From NCBI GenBank assembly GCA_018398815.1, contig CM031611.1, positions 45,426,800 through 45,490,799 of the forward strand: DNA of 64,000 nt, given 5' to 3'. Shown here piece by piece: positions 1 to 35,283 of this stretch. The notes beneath the pieces are model-generated. The model saw only the letters and a list, made by a program, of their open reading frames with translations, ran no database searches and had not been told where the DNA came from. This DNA comes from Conus ventricosus (Eukaryota > Mollusca > Gastropoda > Neogastropoda > Conidae). Within the stretch, counting starts at the first letter, position 1; each line of letters opens with the position of its first letter. The position numbers and the translations under genes are program-made.

Positions 1-1187
1 TCTAATTTTCCTTCACAGTCGACCTGGGCTCTAGGCACGGTGATTACGCGAGTCCTCCTCACACCTTTTGACATGGAATAACTGCTTCTTTCGTTTGTCT
101 ACCCCACATCAAATACTGCATGGTGCTATGCTAAGCTCCCCTTTTCGTTGTCTACCGACAACAATACTGCTGGTGCGTAATGTAAGCTCCCATTCAAAAT
201 GGTGAGCCACCTGTCCCCTTGAGATTCATTGAAATGAAATGGCTTGCTTTCTGGGTCTTTTATTGCTGCTCTTTTCTTTGTGGGGCACACAGATGGGGGG
301 AGAATTGAAGCCAAACAACCTGAACACACACCCCTCCACTGTGCACTGGTAGTGCTTCCCTTCCTACACTGACATCAATACAGCTTTCTAAGCTATAGGT
401 GTCAAGACCTGCCAGTGACAACCACTTCTCTTCGCCTCAATACACTTCATGCTTCACTGCACTCTGCTGACAAATGATTCTGGCTGACACAGGGGGATAA
501 AAGGTAGAACACAGTGAATAAAGGTCACAAAGAAACCCTCCCCAAGTAAATCCCCCACCCACCCCTCACCTCCATTCCAGAATGCATACTACAGTAAGCT
601 TGAGGTAACTTACACGAAACCTTTCATGATAAGTGGTCCTTTTGCTGATGCGTTCTTTCAAGTCACAGTTCACTGTGTCGATTTCAGGTGCCTTCAACGC
701 TCAGTGAATAGCAGAGAGAGCACCATAAAACCAGTAGCCAGTGAACCAGTACATCTGCAATCTGTTCCAGTAGGCTTGGCATCTTTGACCTTGTGGCTTT
801 GACAGCTAACATCTGTTTTTTAGTATGTTCCCCTCCTACTCCTGTACTTTTCATACACTGAGTCAAAACATTACACGTGCACACATGCACGTGCACTCAC
901 TCTTACACACATGAGCACACACGTACATATTTCACTCAAATGCGCACACACCCATCTTGCAACTTTACAATGCCAAGAAACAAATGCACAACCACAAGCA
1001 CACACACAAAAACACAATCAAAATTACACAAATGTACCTACACATATGCACACACACACACACACACACACAAATATACACATCAAACAAGTAACATGAA
1101 CATAAATACGACACAAACACAGACATGTACACACACACATACAAATGCTCCTATGCACATCTACACAAACGCACGCTGACTACACAC
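1..1187. other. Intron sequence 3' of rootletin exon 14, no exon seen
   Basis: No spliced open segment was recognised. Positions 877-1175 are (CA)-rich low-complexity DNA. Two imperfect copies of a short block about 54 bp apart (100-155 and 155-195, CTCCC...CAATACTGC) are present near the left edge. Confidence 0.4.
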
Positions 1188-24009
<22,822 letters not shown>

Positions 24010-25974
24010 CTGCAAGGATGATAATATAGGACTGCCAGTAAGCTTAGCAATATCTCTCAAAGTAATGCAGTGTTAGTGAAAGAAATCCAGACGGACATTT
24101 GAAGTCATGTTGTAATTAAGCTTAGCACTCTCTTAAAGTAGTACAAGGTTAGTGAAACAAATCTGGATGGACATTTAAAGTCACGTTTAAAAATTCCGGA
24201 TCAAAACAAAACCAATCAAATCAAGCAAATTCAGAATCGAAACAAAACCAATCAACTGAACAGCGAAATCAGAAAGATTTGGAATGTTTGACACATGTTA
24301 CAGACTAATTCCAATTCAGGCAATGTTACTCTGACCCATCTTATCATTTCAGAAGGAAAACAAAAACTTGCTGCTAATTTAAACTTGAACAGCAGTCACT
24401 AAATAATGTTTTACTATCATTTCATGGCAAACGCATCATCTACTGGAAAAGTATATGAGCAGAAAATTAAGAAATGAACACTAACAAATAATATTTTGAA
24501 AATGATCAAAGTACTGATTTTAACAACATTTGATATTTCAGTAGCACACATTCTACAGACCTACAGACAGCATTTCACGAAACTGCATTATGACTAATTA
24601 GCATTCAGTCATTCATTAGCCGAACTTTACATGTAACATGGAAATGCATACAAGACACAAGCAATCCAAAATCAACCTACAGTACATATACTCAGACAAC
24701 ATGTAATCATGCCAGCATTATGTTTACACTCTTTATTCAAACAGAAGTCGTTTTCACACCTGTTCTGAATGTAATACGGGAATTTCAGAGTCTACTATTC
24801 AGAACTTTGGTGAAATACTGAGCTTGAGAAAGACAAACTTGAAATTGAGAATCTGACAGCATGTTGTAGTCAGTGAAACAGAGATCATTTGTTCCATGCA
24901 GCTGGGGCTTGAATAAAGAAGGGCCCTTTCTCTCTCTCTCTCTTTTTTAATGGAACCAATCGAAGAAGATCAGTGGAAGATCAGAGCTGGCAGGCTGGTG
25001 TTTAGATGTGAAGTATTTTCTACAGATAACAGTGGGGCAGAACCAGAGATGACAACAACGTTTATAATCAATTATTGATGGGCAACTGGTGCACAGAGTG
25101 CTGAAGCAGAGTTTCATAAAAGAATTCGTATGATCTGAAGATCACTGTAACAACATTATTTCTTTGAAGACCAGTAACAGGGTACTGTGAAAGGCCTGCA
25201 AGAAGAATGTTTCAATGAATCCACATAAAAAATAACAGCACAAACCGAAATCTTGATAACATCAATTGAAAGTCAGTGACGCCCAGAATATATCTTGTGT
25301 AGCACATGGATAGCAGATCTACGATGTAAGAAACATGCTAAAAAGAAGAACAAGGCTTGATTGGACAGCTGCCAGCATTGCCAACAAAAGAGAAGACCGA
25401 GACAGACTAAAAGTGAAGGACTGACAACAATACGACCAACTAAAGAATGAAATACTAGGCGTCTATACAAATCACAACGGTGTGTACGTATTTCCCCAAA
25501 CAAGGGCTGAAAAAAAACAGACCACCCTACAAGCATGGATCAACACTACAGCAGCTAACACTAAAAACCACTTCTACAAAAGGCAACAATAAAGTCGTGT
25601 AAATGGATAAGGGAGACACAGAGCAGAAGGACGAGAAGAGAGAGAGACGTGGGGACGACAGAAAGACTATGTTGAACAGCAGACACTTCCAAAAATGGAG
25701 ACAATGATGTCATGGAACAGAATGATTTATAACCACCTACTAAAGACCAAAATAAACGAATTCAAATCATGATCATGGCACCAATATAGATATGTACAGG
25801 CAGCAAAACATTGACAAAGTATCATATTTAGATCACTTTGGGCTGAACGACCCAATCTGAATGAAGTGAACACATTTTTCTCTTTTGCATATGCCTGCAC
25901 CCTTTCTCACTGCAGTTTTCATCTTCACACAGTTCAAAGCTGACAAGAGACTGAATGGCAAGGGGAGGAAAGAA
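24010..25974. other. Upstream intron of rootletin, no gene seen
   Basis: AT-rich sequence without recognisable exon. A direct repeat of about 60 bp occurs at 24088-24100 versus 24165-24185 (GGACATTT.AAGTCA) and near 24185-24265 (CAAAACCAATCAA). No coiled-coil-coding segment was found on the minus strand. Confidence 0.4.
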
Positions 25975-26260
25975 TAACAGGTAAGAGGAGGAAAGAATAA
26001 CAGGTAAGAGGAGGAAATAATAACAGGTAATAGGAGGGGAAAAAAATAACAGGTAAGGGGAGGAAAGAATAACAGGTAAGACGAGGAAAAGAATAACAGG
26101 AAAGAGGAGGAAAGAATAACAGGTAAGAGGAGGAAATAATAACAGGTAAGAGGAGGAAAGAATAACAGGAAAGAGGAGGAAAGAATAACAGGTAAGGGGA
26201 GCAAAGAATAACAGGTAAGGGGAGGAAAGAATAACAGGTAAGAGGAGGAAAGAATAACAA
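25975..26260. repeat. 22-bp purine-rich minisatellite
   Basis: About 13 copies of a unit containing GAATAACAGGTAAGAGGAGG with AG/GG variants. The open frames across it on the minus strand (SCYLLFFPP type) are repeat artefacts. Confidence 0.93.
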
Positions 26261-27047
26261 GTGGTCAGTCTGAGGAAGGTCTGGGGAGTCAGGGGTGGAA
26301 TAGGGTGCTGCTGGTAAAACACATGGAAGAGAGCAATGTTTTTGCAAATTACTACCTGTGATGTGTAACACTGCAAACTTGATTTTGTTGATTATGCATG
26401 AAACAATATGGTTAATAATGTGAGAGACAGATAGTGAGGTATGTGAGGATGAGAGAGACGTAGAGAGAAATACTGAGAGATGGAGAGAGGGGACAGACAG
26501 ACACAGACAGAGGGAGAGAGACAGACAGAGAGGGACAGAAAAACATAGACAGACAGTAGGAAATTCTTTGCTTTAAAGGCTAATATTAGTCTAGCATTAC
26601 TTCTTTGCTTTACTTTTTTTGTTGTTGTTTTCTTCATCCACGATGTTTGCTATGCCTAAACTTTTTCAATTTCAGTTGTTGTTTTTTTCTTCAAACTCCT
26701 TGTGCCTTCACTTTTTTTTTCAGAATAGAGATGACTTCACACAGTGGAAAACCCAATGAGAGGTGGTGTGGTGCAGATAGAACAAAAATATATATGAGGA
26801 CCACCCATTATTCAAGATATAAGGACGGCAAGTGAAAAGCTTGTGAACCATAGCAGTGCAGGCATGCAAAGAGATTTTTGTACACATGCAAGTTCCATAA
26901 TCTCTGGTGAAAAAATAAACTACTGGCAACGCAAATACGCTCATATAAGCTGTAATTTTTCACAAAAAAATACACTACACTTGTTTATTTCTTTTACTGA
27001 CATTTATCATAATTTGACAAGTTAATGCAAGAGAAGTTCAATTCATG

Positions 27048-27330
27048 CTGTTAATAGGCCAGCCAACCCCTGTGTGTCATATCAGGACTGTTACCTCATC
27101 CGAGTCAATTCCTTGTGTAGTCGTTACAATTTTTTTTTTTTCAAAACGCGCAAAATTTCTTTGAAAATTTCCATAAAATCTTAGATCACATGACAAATAT
27201 TCATCTCTTTCAGGAATGAAAAATCACACTGGTGGAACATTTTCTGAACAGGATTTTCCCGGAATCTGTAGCGGAGTGTTTTATGTCGGACATCATGTAC
27301 ATCCTAAAGCTCTATGCAAACATGTTTGAT
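27048..27330 (-). repeat. LINE 3' fragment, copy 5
   Basis: GGCCAGCCAACCCCTGTGTG corresponds to the 3' end and AATCACACTGGTGGAACATT to the zinc-module part of the copy at 21241. More diverged than that copy. Confidence 0.6.
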
Positions 27331-27994
27331 AAAATATGTTAAGGCTTTCTTGTTCATCTTAAAAGAGTGCACATTTAACAGCAGAAAACACTACCTATCC
27401 ACAAACTCAAAAGGTTAACTGTACCCAATTTTGAATCTAAAATCTGGTCAGCAGATCAAAATCAGTAGCAACAAAAATGAAGTAAATCTACATTTTCCTT
27501 CTTATACGTGCACCTAAGGGCAGCTCTTTCTGAAGTGCAAATAAACCAGTCAGCATCTTTCACACCGTACACTTGAATGTGGAAAAAATGGCACAGAATT
27601 AAACAGTGTGAGGGAAAAACTAGGAACAAGCAAGCGAAATAAGTGGAAACAAGCAAGGTTAAATCAACACTTGGCAACTCTATAAACAACTGGAAGTCAT
27701 ACCAGAAACAAACTCTGAAACTTAAACGGCAACAAATGAAATTAAGAAAAATTTTCAAACAAAATGATGAAATTCAACACATTTCTTGATGAATTCTCTA
27801 AATTCCACCAGTTTCTCACTCAATTTTCTTTTCCAATATCATGATCCCGTGAAACATGGGAGTATCAAAATTACTTGTATCTTCGTGACCAGAGATGGTT
27901 GGAAGAGAGGCGATTTGTAGACAAATTTGTGGCTGTTCACTTATCAGAAAGCTTTGGGAACCAATCTTGATTTTGGATGTTTTTGGGGGGTTTC

Positions 27995-28094
27995 NNNNNN
28001 NNNNNNNNNNNNNNNNNNNNNNNNNNNNNNNNNNNNNNNNNNNNNNNNNNNNNNNNNNNNNNNNNNNNNNNNNNNNNNNNNNNNNNNNNNNNNN
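27995..28094. other. Assembly gap (100 N)
   Basis: Exactly 100 N, the conventional length for a gap of unknown size. Order and orientation of the two sides are therefore scaffold inference. Confidence 0.99.
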
Positions 28095-28646
28095 CTTAGT
28101 TATCTCACCATGTGAAAATACCATATTCTAAATTACCAGCTCCGTAGCCCAGATGTAACATCAAATACAGATAGACAACATCTGCATCTCATTACAGGTA
28201 GGAAAAAAATGGGTTAATGCCAATCCAAAGTCACATATTAGTGAAAATTTATTGAAAATTTCACCCTGGGAAGATTCATATGAAGCAGGCAAAATATTTT
28301 TCAACTGTTTGCATTTTAGAAGTTATGCATATTTGATATTTTTCCACCACAAATGCATTTTATGTCTGTAGTAAATTTTGTTTTGAAAGCATTTAGTTGA
28401 AGTCTGTAAAGCAAAAAGGTCATTAACCTAACATGACGTAAGCCATTTTGAGTTCTTAAGATAGTATCATACCATGGTGGCTGATTTTTGGGGGGTTGGA
28501 CAGAAAGTACCCAGAATCCTCTGGCTTCTTTCTGAAGTGCTTCCAGCACGCATTCTGTGATAACCTGTATCCCTCTAGAAGAGACAGAGGAATATTCAAA
28601 CTATATGCATTGTCAGCATGTTTCGCTCCACTTTTTGCCAGTCTGT

Positions 28647-28702
<56 letters not shown>

Positions 28703-29088
28703 TGCATATGTTTTTTTAGATGTTGAATTCTTAAAACTTATAAAGCTCCTTGTAGCCTACGTTGTTAGGATGGGTGCTACAGAAATTGTCCTCATTATCA
28801 TTGTTAATGATGGGGGAGCCAGACTGAGCCATGGTGCGAGGAATGCAAGTGAGGGAATGTGGAAGATGAGGCAGAAAATTAAAAAAGAAAAAAGAGAGTT
28901 GTGAAAAATAAAAAGACAAAAGGTTTTTAAAAATCCTTGTAAAAATCCTTGTAAATTGCTATGAGCCATATAAACAAACTGAAATCCATGTAAATTGCTA
29001 TGAAACGTATAAATGAACTGAAATCCATGTAAATTACTATGAAACGTGTAAATGAACTGAATCGAATGATGATGTCTCTCTGTTTCAG
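28095..29088. other. Intergenic or intronic, microsatellite and 39-bp repeat
   Basis: (GT)n at 28650-28700 and three copies of a 39-bp unit (GTAAATTGCTATGAAACGTA type) at about 28948-29062, just upstream of the candidate exon at 29089. No other gene signal. Confidence 0.6.
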
Positions 29089-29211
29089 AGCAATCTGAAG
29101 GCTGACCCTGGGTACACGTGTCCTGCCTGTGGAACAGGGGACACAACTGGGTCTGGTATTGTCTCCCCTGCCCCTGTCCGACCCACTGTGGGGCCTGAGA
29201 GGACTCCGTGA
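29089..29211 (+). CDS. Candidate 3'-terminal coding exon, unrecognised gene
   Basis: A good acceptor (GTCTCTCTGTTTCAG) is followed by 41 codons in phase 0 to a TGA: SNLKADPGYTCPACGTGDTT then GSGIVSPAPVRPTVGPERTP. It has one CxxC pair, which could be half a zinc-binding site. A GC-rich stretch in an AT-rich region, with an AATAAA at 29449-29454 about 240 bp downstream, fits a last exon plus 3' UTR. No upstream exon was recognised between here and the gap, so the call rests on splice signal and composition only. Confidence 0.4.
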   Translation, partial: SNLKADPGYTCPACGTGDTTGSGIVSPAPVRPTVGPERTP

Positions 29212-29448
29212 TTTTTTCTTCTTTTTTTTCCTGTTGTGTAATATGTGTACGCTGCTGAGTGAAGTATATGTACTGGAGAGTGTGTAGGGGTGGGGAGTGG
29301 GATGTGATTGACGATTTTCTTTTTGAGCCTCGGCAAGACTATGCCTCCCTCCCTGTCTAAGCATGATTTTGTGTGTGTGTCAAGGGAGTGTGACCGTGAG
29401 TGTATAACCGATGTATTGTAAGATGAAAGTTTTTACATTGATGCAGAA

Positions 29449-29454
29449 AATAAA
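29449..29454 (+). terminator. Possible polyadenylation signal AATAAA
   Basis: AATAAA about 240 bp after the stop of the candidate exon at 29089-29211, in AT-rich sequence. Confidence 0.35.
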
Positions 29455-29616
29455 TGTCAAAAGGGAGTGGAGGAAGAAGAAGATGGCTGGTTACACATGT
29501 GCATACCTGTTTCTAGTGAGAGCGGGAGAGAAACACATTCATAATGCCTGTATGTTGCTTAGTGTTAAGAACAATTGCTAGTCATGTCAACAATGTGTAC
29601 AATCACTTTTTTTCAA

Positions 29617-29838
29617 ATCTGAAATAAATGTTAGTGAACCGTAAAAAAACAAACATGCACAAACGAATCACAAGACAAAACTCGACGTGTTTCGACCTCT
29701 TAGGTCTTCTTCAGGCAAGATACAAAACAATTAGGACAACGAAAATGAACGAGCAGTCACTTATCTTCAATCATTCAGCACAAGATAGGCGTTGAATCTA
29801 TGTATTTTTTTGGTGGTTCACTAACATTTATTTCAGAT
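29617..29838. repeat. Foldback repeat with hammerhead-like core (copy 2)
   Basis: Outer arms TGAAATAAATGTTAGTGAAC (29618) and GTTCACTAACATTTATTTCA (29813) are inverse of each other. The minus-strand arm carries the CCTGAAGAAG...AGGTCGAAAC core at 29683-29715. The spacer (CAACGAAAATGAACGAGCAG) is shared with the copy at 17468. Confidence 0.75.
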
Positions 29839-29839
29839 T

Positions 29840-30263
29840 TGTTTAGATTTCCGCCAGCAGTCATCTCACTTGGCAACGAGATCCACTTTTTTTTTTCTTC
29901 TCCATTGCATTCTTTGACAGTGAAACAGGTTTGTGACTGACGTGTTCTTTTGCATCCATAGTTTGTGAACAAGCATTGGGTGGGGATAGGGTATAGACGA
30001 CAAGAGAGGGATACGGGAGAATTATGTTTCCACAACAACTCATTTCAGCATTGTGCCAATTTTTGTTAATGTGTGTAAAAAATGGCATGATGTATTTTCA
30101 TGTTGCAGGGGAATATCATTCTGTTCTATTAAACCTTCTTGGGTAGTGTTTCTGATTTTCTTTGAATTGAAAAGTTGTGAAAATCTATGAGGTTTGAGTA
30201 TGGGTGTGTGTGAATGTGTGTGTGTGTGCTTGTATGTATGAATGTGTATGTATGTGTGTGTGT

Positions 30264-30310
<47 letters not shown>

Positions 30311-31427
30311 CGTGCGTGCTTCAATGCAAGGGCATGTTCAGTGGACATCACTTTTCTTTGCTTACAAGGTATATCAGTATCCATGTGTATGTTATCCCTT
30401 TTTTAATTCAGAGAGCCACCTTGAATAGCAAAGTTCTGTAAAGGGTCTTTAGTTTGGGTTTGAAATCGATTGTTATGCCCTTGGAGCTTACCTGGAGTAA
30501 AAGCACAGAAACAGCCTTCATTGTCATCAGTAGCTTCAAACATGTTTAACCTCAACAGAACACCCATCAGCAGTTTAAAAAAAAACTATTTGCTTCGTGT
30601 TGTTCATTTTACTGTTATTCTATATCCTGACTATTGCTATCACGCAATACATATGCTGAGTTGATCACATATGCGACGTAAACTGTGTCATATGTACATG
30701 GAAGATAATCCTGGATGGTTGTAGGGGTCTTGCTTATGGGAAAAATGATGATTTACCTGCACTTGTTTGACATTTTCAGTAATTTCAAATAAACTGTGTT
30801 TTAACAATTTGGAGGTTTTCCTGTGTTTTGACAGAGTAAGTTCACATGTAGAGTTTGTAGACCTTGTGGTATGTCTGTTGTTTTGTAGAAATGATTTGAG
30901 TGTGCATTACTAACTTTTACTTAAGAACCTATGTCTTTGTGACCCTACAAATTCCAGCAGCTCTTCCTACCAATTGTAAGGCATTACTGTTTTTGGTGCA
31001 AAGGGGAACTAATGTCTGAATATAATTAGAACAGATTTCCTTTCAAGCTATAGCCCTTAAAATAACACATATAAGCAACTTGCTTCATCGATCACAGATA
31101 TCTCCAAATTTCATTACTTTTCTCAATGAAAATGCTGACGAAAAAAAAGCCAGCTGCATTGGAGATTGAGCAGTACACCAGTGAAACATCTTTTTCTTGA
31201 AACCAGAAATAGTATGGGAAAGAGGATATCGGACCTAGGATATGAAGTGACAGGGACTAGTATCAGAGATTCCTCATGTCTCTGACCAAGCTGTGCCACC
31301 TTGCAGCGAACTGCATTCTGCTGACAAAACGCTGGACCCCCCCCCCCCCCCCCCCTTCTTACCTCGGCCCCTTCACACAGGCAATGCTCTGTCCAGAAAT
31401 CTGCCTGCCATGGCAAGCCCACACCCA
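29840..31427. other. No gene seen; (GT)n tract
   Basis: Contains (GT)n with a short (GC)n end at 30208-30318 and a poly(C) run at 31337-31355. Nothing else recognisable. Confidence 0.5.
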
Positions 31428-31571
31428 GTGGGTCACCCAAGAGTGCCCTTCTGTTCAGAGACAGGTGGGTCACCCAAGAGTGCCCTTCTGTTCAGAGACA
31501 GGTGGGTCACCCAAGAGTGCCCTTCTGTTCAGAGACAGGTGGGTCACCCAAGAGTGCCCTTCTGTTCAGAG
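31428..31571. repeat. 37-bp minisatellite, four copies
   Basis: Four near-identical units starting GTGGGTCACCCAAGAGTGCC; the exact 37-bp period is visible at 31428 and 31465. Confidence 0.95.
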
Positions 31572-32124
31572 ATGACTGGTATGAAGTGGTTTAGGATGTG
31601 TTTTGAGAAGACTGTCTTCTGGCCTGCAGGGCCTGCTGGGATATCCCCTTTACAGTCATTCTGAAGCTGATCCACTAAGGTTTGAGCTCCCAAGATTCTT
31701 CCATATCCCCAGACGTTCCAAAACCTCAGTTCCCAAGAGGATTAACCTCCCCTCCTTGGACCGTTATGAAGCTCATGTCCATCAGCCTTGAAGCCTCCGA
31801 CGCTGGGAGATCCTTGGTGGAATGTGGGTGTGCTGGCTGTGGATCTGTCGGTTAGAAATGCACAACAACATCGTGAGGTGTCTTTTTGTTGAGTTGGGCC
31901 ATCAAAAGTGGCCGAGCAGAGGTAGCAACTATGTCATCTTTTGTCATAGTTTAACATACTAGGTTTATTCAGTCTGACAGGGAGTGCAATATAAACTCTC
32001 ATAGCTTCAGATCCTCCCCAATTTTTTTGTGGAATTTCCTTTACACAGAAATTATTTAATCCTGAATGTAGTGAAAAAAAAATCCCAAATTGCCAAAATT
32101 TGTCAAAAAATCTGGAGCTTCAGG

Positions 32125-32285
32125 AGTCATCTTTGAACAAGATGATAAAGTATTGTAGAATGAAGCCCAAAGAACAAGATGATAAAGTATTGTAGAATAA
32201 AGCCCAAAGAACAAGATCATAAAGTATTGTAGATCAAAGCCTCAAGAACAAGATCATAAAGTATCGTAGAATAAAGCCCAAATTA
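32125..32285. repeat. 37-bp AT-rich tandem repeat, about four copies
   Basis: Units contain GAACAAGATGATAAAGTATT and GTAGAATAAAGCCCAAA, with small deletions in units three and four. Confidence 0.9.
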
Positions 32286-32954
32286 GGTTACGTGCCTAAA
32301 CAGTGACATTTACAGAATGTGCAGTTTCTTTTCAAACCCCACATTTATCTACCAATAAACAAGGAGGTTAGAAATGCTTTCGGTCAGAAGTTAAACTGCC
32401 CCATCTTCCCACCTATCCCCTTCATGCCCTGGTTCCCACATTGTGACTTCAAAAGGTTGGCAACCATGAGCTGTCCATGTCGATGTGTTGTTTATCGCCA
32501 CTCGGAAATACAACTGCCATAAGTCTGAAAATCAAATTATACAGGAGACAAAAAAAAATACAACTGATTATCATCCCCACAAGATATACTGTGAGCTGAG
32601 TTACGGTACAAGTATTCTGATTTCAGCATGTTTATTTTTAGGATCATGTGATTGGGACTTGGCTACGTTATGCCCCTTGGCCGGCTCTTAAAGTATACCA
32701 AACATCTCAAAAATGTATTTTTAAAAAATCGAGTTCCGTCAGTTTTATTTCTGGGCTGCGATATGTGCATGCAGATGGGTGGGTGGTCACAAAACTTTGG
32801 ACTCTGATTCTGGTGCTCAGGATGCTTTGAAAGTCAGTCCCAACACAAAAGCTTTTTCTTTTATCTTCTCTGAAAACACTGCTTCAATAATAGAAAAGAA
32901 GTCAAAAAAAAGAAGTGAAAAAAACCCTGAAGATGTGGGTGAAACCCAGTACTT

Positions 32955-33340
32955 CTCAGGGTCCCACTCGTACCTTCGGGTGTTTCTTCTCTGGAGTCCC
33001 ATCTGCACCTTTGGGTGTTACTTCTCTGGAGTCCCATCTGCACCTTCGGGTGTTTCTTCTCTGAAGTCCCACCTGCACCTTTGGGTGTTACTTCTCTGGA
33101 GTCCCATCTGCACCTTTGGGTGTTACTTCTCTGGAGTCCCATCTGCACCTTTGGGTGTTACTTCTCTGGAGTCCCATCTGCACCTTTGGGTGTTTCTTCT
33201 CTGGAGTCCCATCCACACCTTTGGGTGTTACTTCTCTGGAGTCCCATCTGCACCTTTGGGTGTTACTTCTCTGGAGTCCCATCCACACCTTTGGGTGTTA
33301 CTTCTCTGGAGTCCCATCCACACCTTCAGGTGTTTTTCCC
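32955..33340. repeat. 35-bp minisatellite, about 11 copies
   Basis: Units of TTCTCTGGAGTCCCATCTGC plus ACCTTTGGGTGTTAC. The period of 35 bp cycles all three frames, generating spurious open frames on both strands. Confidence 0.95.
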
Positions 33341-33524
33341 ATACTTTTTCTGATTTCTTCTCAACTATTGAAGCTATTGCTTGCCATAAAGCTAAAATAT
33401 TCTGAACTCTCAGGGATGCTTATAAACTGTCTACTTCTAAAAAGAGACATGCTTGGCTTTTATTCCTGGCCATGCTGTGACATGAGATAAAAGGGGTGCT
33501 GGCAGACATGCCAAAAATAGCACA

Positions 33525-33589
33525 CATTTACACACACACACATACACACACACATGCTCACACACACATGCATGCATACACCCACACTT

Positions 33590-33635
<46 letters not shown>

Positions 33636-33653
33636 ACACACACACACTCACAT

Positions 33654-33724
<71 letters not shown>

Positions 33725-34015
33725 CCCACACACACACACACACACACTTGAAAACAAAAACATCTGGCGTGAGGAATGAAACACAAAAATAGACCGTAAA
33801 CTGTTTTCTTGATCCATCCAGACTTAAAGATTTCTCCCCATCTGTCGCTGGAAAGCAGAAGTGAGTACATAAACGCACACCCACACATACATGTATACAA
33901 CACATACACATGCATACTACATACATGCATACATACACACATAGACACATGCATACATACTTATATATATGCACACACACACACACGCATACACACACAC
34001 TCACACATACATGCC
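33525..34015. repeat. (CA)n microsatellite block
   Basis: Long imperfect (CA)n at 33530-33750 and a CA/TACA-rich block at 33870-34010. The open frames here are simple-sequence artefacts. Confidence 0.92.
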
Positions 34016-34509
34016 TTTTTTTTTCCTCTTAATTCTTACCACTTAAAGGGTGCTTTTTTAAAAACTCATGCATTGCCTCACTTCTATAGAGGTAAAAAAA
34101 AAAATCAATAATGCACACTGTGTCATTATGAATTTCACTACTGCTGAGATCCATATGTAATCACACTTATTTTCTTTTCTTTTTATTTTAAACAGATTTC
34201 AGAAATACATCTTTGTCAGATACTGTACTTGATGCAATTTTCAATGTTTTAAATAATAAAACAAAAAGCTTCAAGGAATTTCTTTTTTCAGTGAAATCTG
34301 ATTGATATGCAACATGGACATTATGGTTTAGGATTGTTGTGTTTAGAGTAGTAATTAACAGACTGGATGTTTACCTTGGATATTGAATTTCATGTGAATG
34401 CGTATCATACAGGTATGGTACTTTAATTGTGCTTCATCTTGATAACTGATTAAATGATAAAAGTATCCATGGCTGACTAAGCTATATTATATTAAATGTG
34501 ACTTTTTTG

Positions 34510-34651
34510 CCACTGTGTGTGTGTGTGTGTGTGTGTCCGTCAGTCTGTGTCTTTGTCTATGTACATGGGCATGTGAGTATGTATGTTTTTGAGTGTGTGT
34601 GTGTGTGGGCGTGTGTGTGTGCTTGTGTGTGTGTGTGTGTGTGCTTGTGTG

Positions 34652-34682
<31 letters not shown>

Positions 34683-34762
34683 TGCATGTGTGTGTATGTG
34701 CATGTGTGTGTGCGTGTATGTGCGTGCGCGTGTGTGTGTGTACATACACACTCATGTGTGTG
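34510..34762. repeat. (GT)n microsatellite block
   Basis: Imperfect (GT)n interrupted by short motifs. No gene. Confidence 0.93.
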
Positions 34763-34863
34763 CATTTTAACAAAGAAGTGTGAAATATAGTGGGACAGTG
34801 GATTGGAGGCAATATGACAAGAGATGGTGGAACTAGATGTTAAATCATACATAAATCATTAGT

Positions 34864-35271
34864 TCTTTCTTTTTTTCTTTCTGCGTACGCAGGCTGATAC
34901 TCCTGCGGACACTCCCTGTATAGCCAGGCAGTGGAGTTTTGTGTGTATGACCCTTTTTTTATCCCGCCATTAAGGCAGTCATACTCCATCTTCGGGGAAG
35001 GTGCATGCTATGTGTCACGTGTCATCCATACCAACGGCCAAACTGGCCTTCTCTTCCGAAAGTTGGTGATGGGATTTTACGTGTGTGCAAGATGTTATGC
35101 GTGCGTTCACACACGGAACCTCGGTTTATAGTCTCATTCGAAGGACTATATGGGGAATGGAGCCAGAACCAATGTTAACTCCGAGGGAAAAATCCCCCTA
35201 TACCGAAATTCGAACCCGCAACCCCAGGATCACGAGTCCGGCGTTCTACCAACTGAGCTATCCGGCCCCCC
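34864..35271 (-). mobile_element. tRNA-derived SINE with perfect 12-bp target duplication
   Basis: The minus strand begins with a tRNA-like head, GGGGGCCGGATAGCTCAGTT then GGTAGAACGCC, with an A box (TAGCTCAGTTGG, 35249-35260) and B box (GGTTCGAATTT, about 35206-35216). A body of about 330 bp and a T-rich-strand tail (AGAAAGAAAAAAAGAAAGAA) follow. TAAATCATTAGT flanks it on both sides (34852-34863 and 35272-35283). The perfect duplication indicates a fairly recent insertion. Confidence 0.9.
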
Positions 35272-35283
35272 TAAATCATTAGT

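Noticed and set aside
25828..26376. Minus-strand 180-residue frame rich in SCYLLFFPP
   Set aside because: Translation of a 22-bp purine-rich tandem repeat; hydrophobicity is an artefact of the TTC/CTC-rich strand.
31276..31664. Plus-strand frame with proline run and HPRVPFCSETGGS repeats
   Set aside because: Poly(C) run followed by a 37-bp tandem repeat.
32779..33405. Plus-strand 208-residue frame with repeated SPICTFGCYFSGV
   Set aside because: 35-bp minisatellite cycling through three frames; no coding signal outside the array.
35206..35271. tRNA gene on the minus strand
   Set aside because: It is the head of a SINE with target duplications and a 330-bp body; not a stand-alone tRNA.
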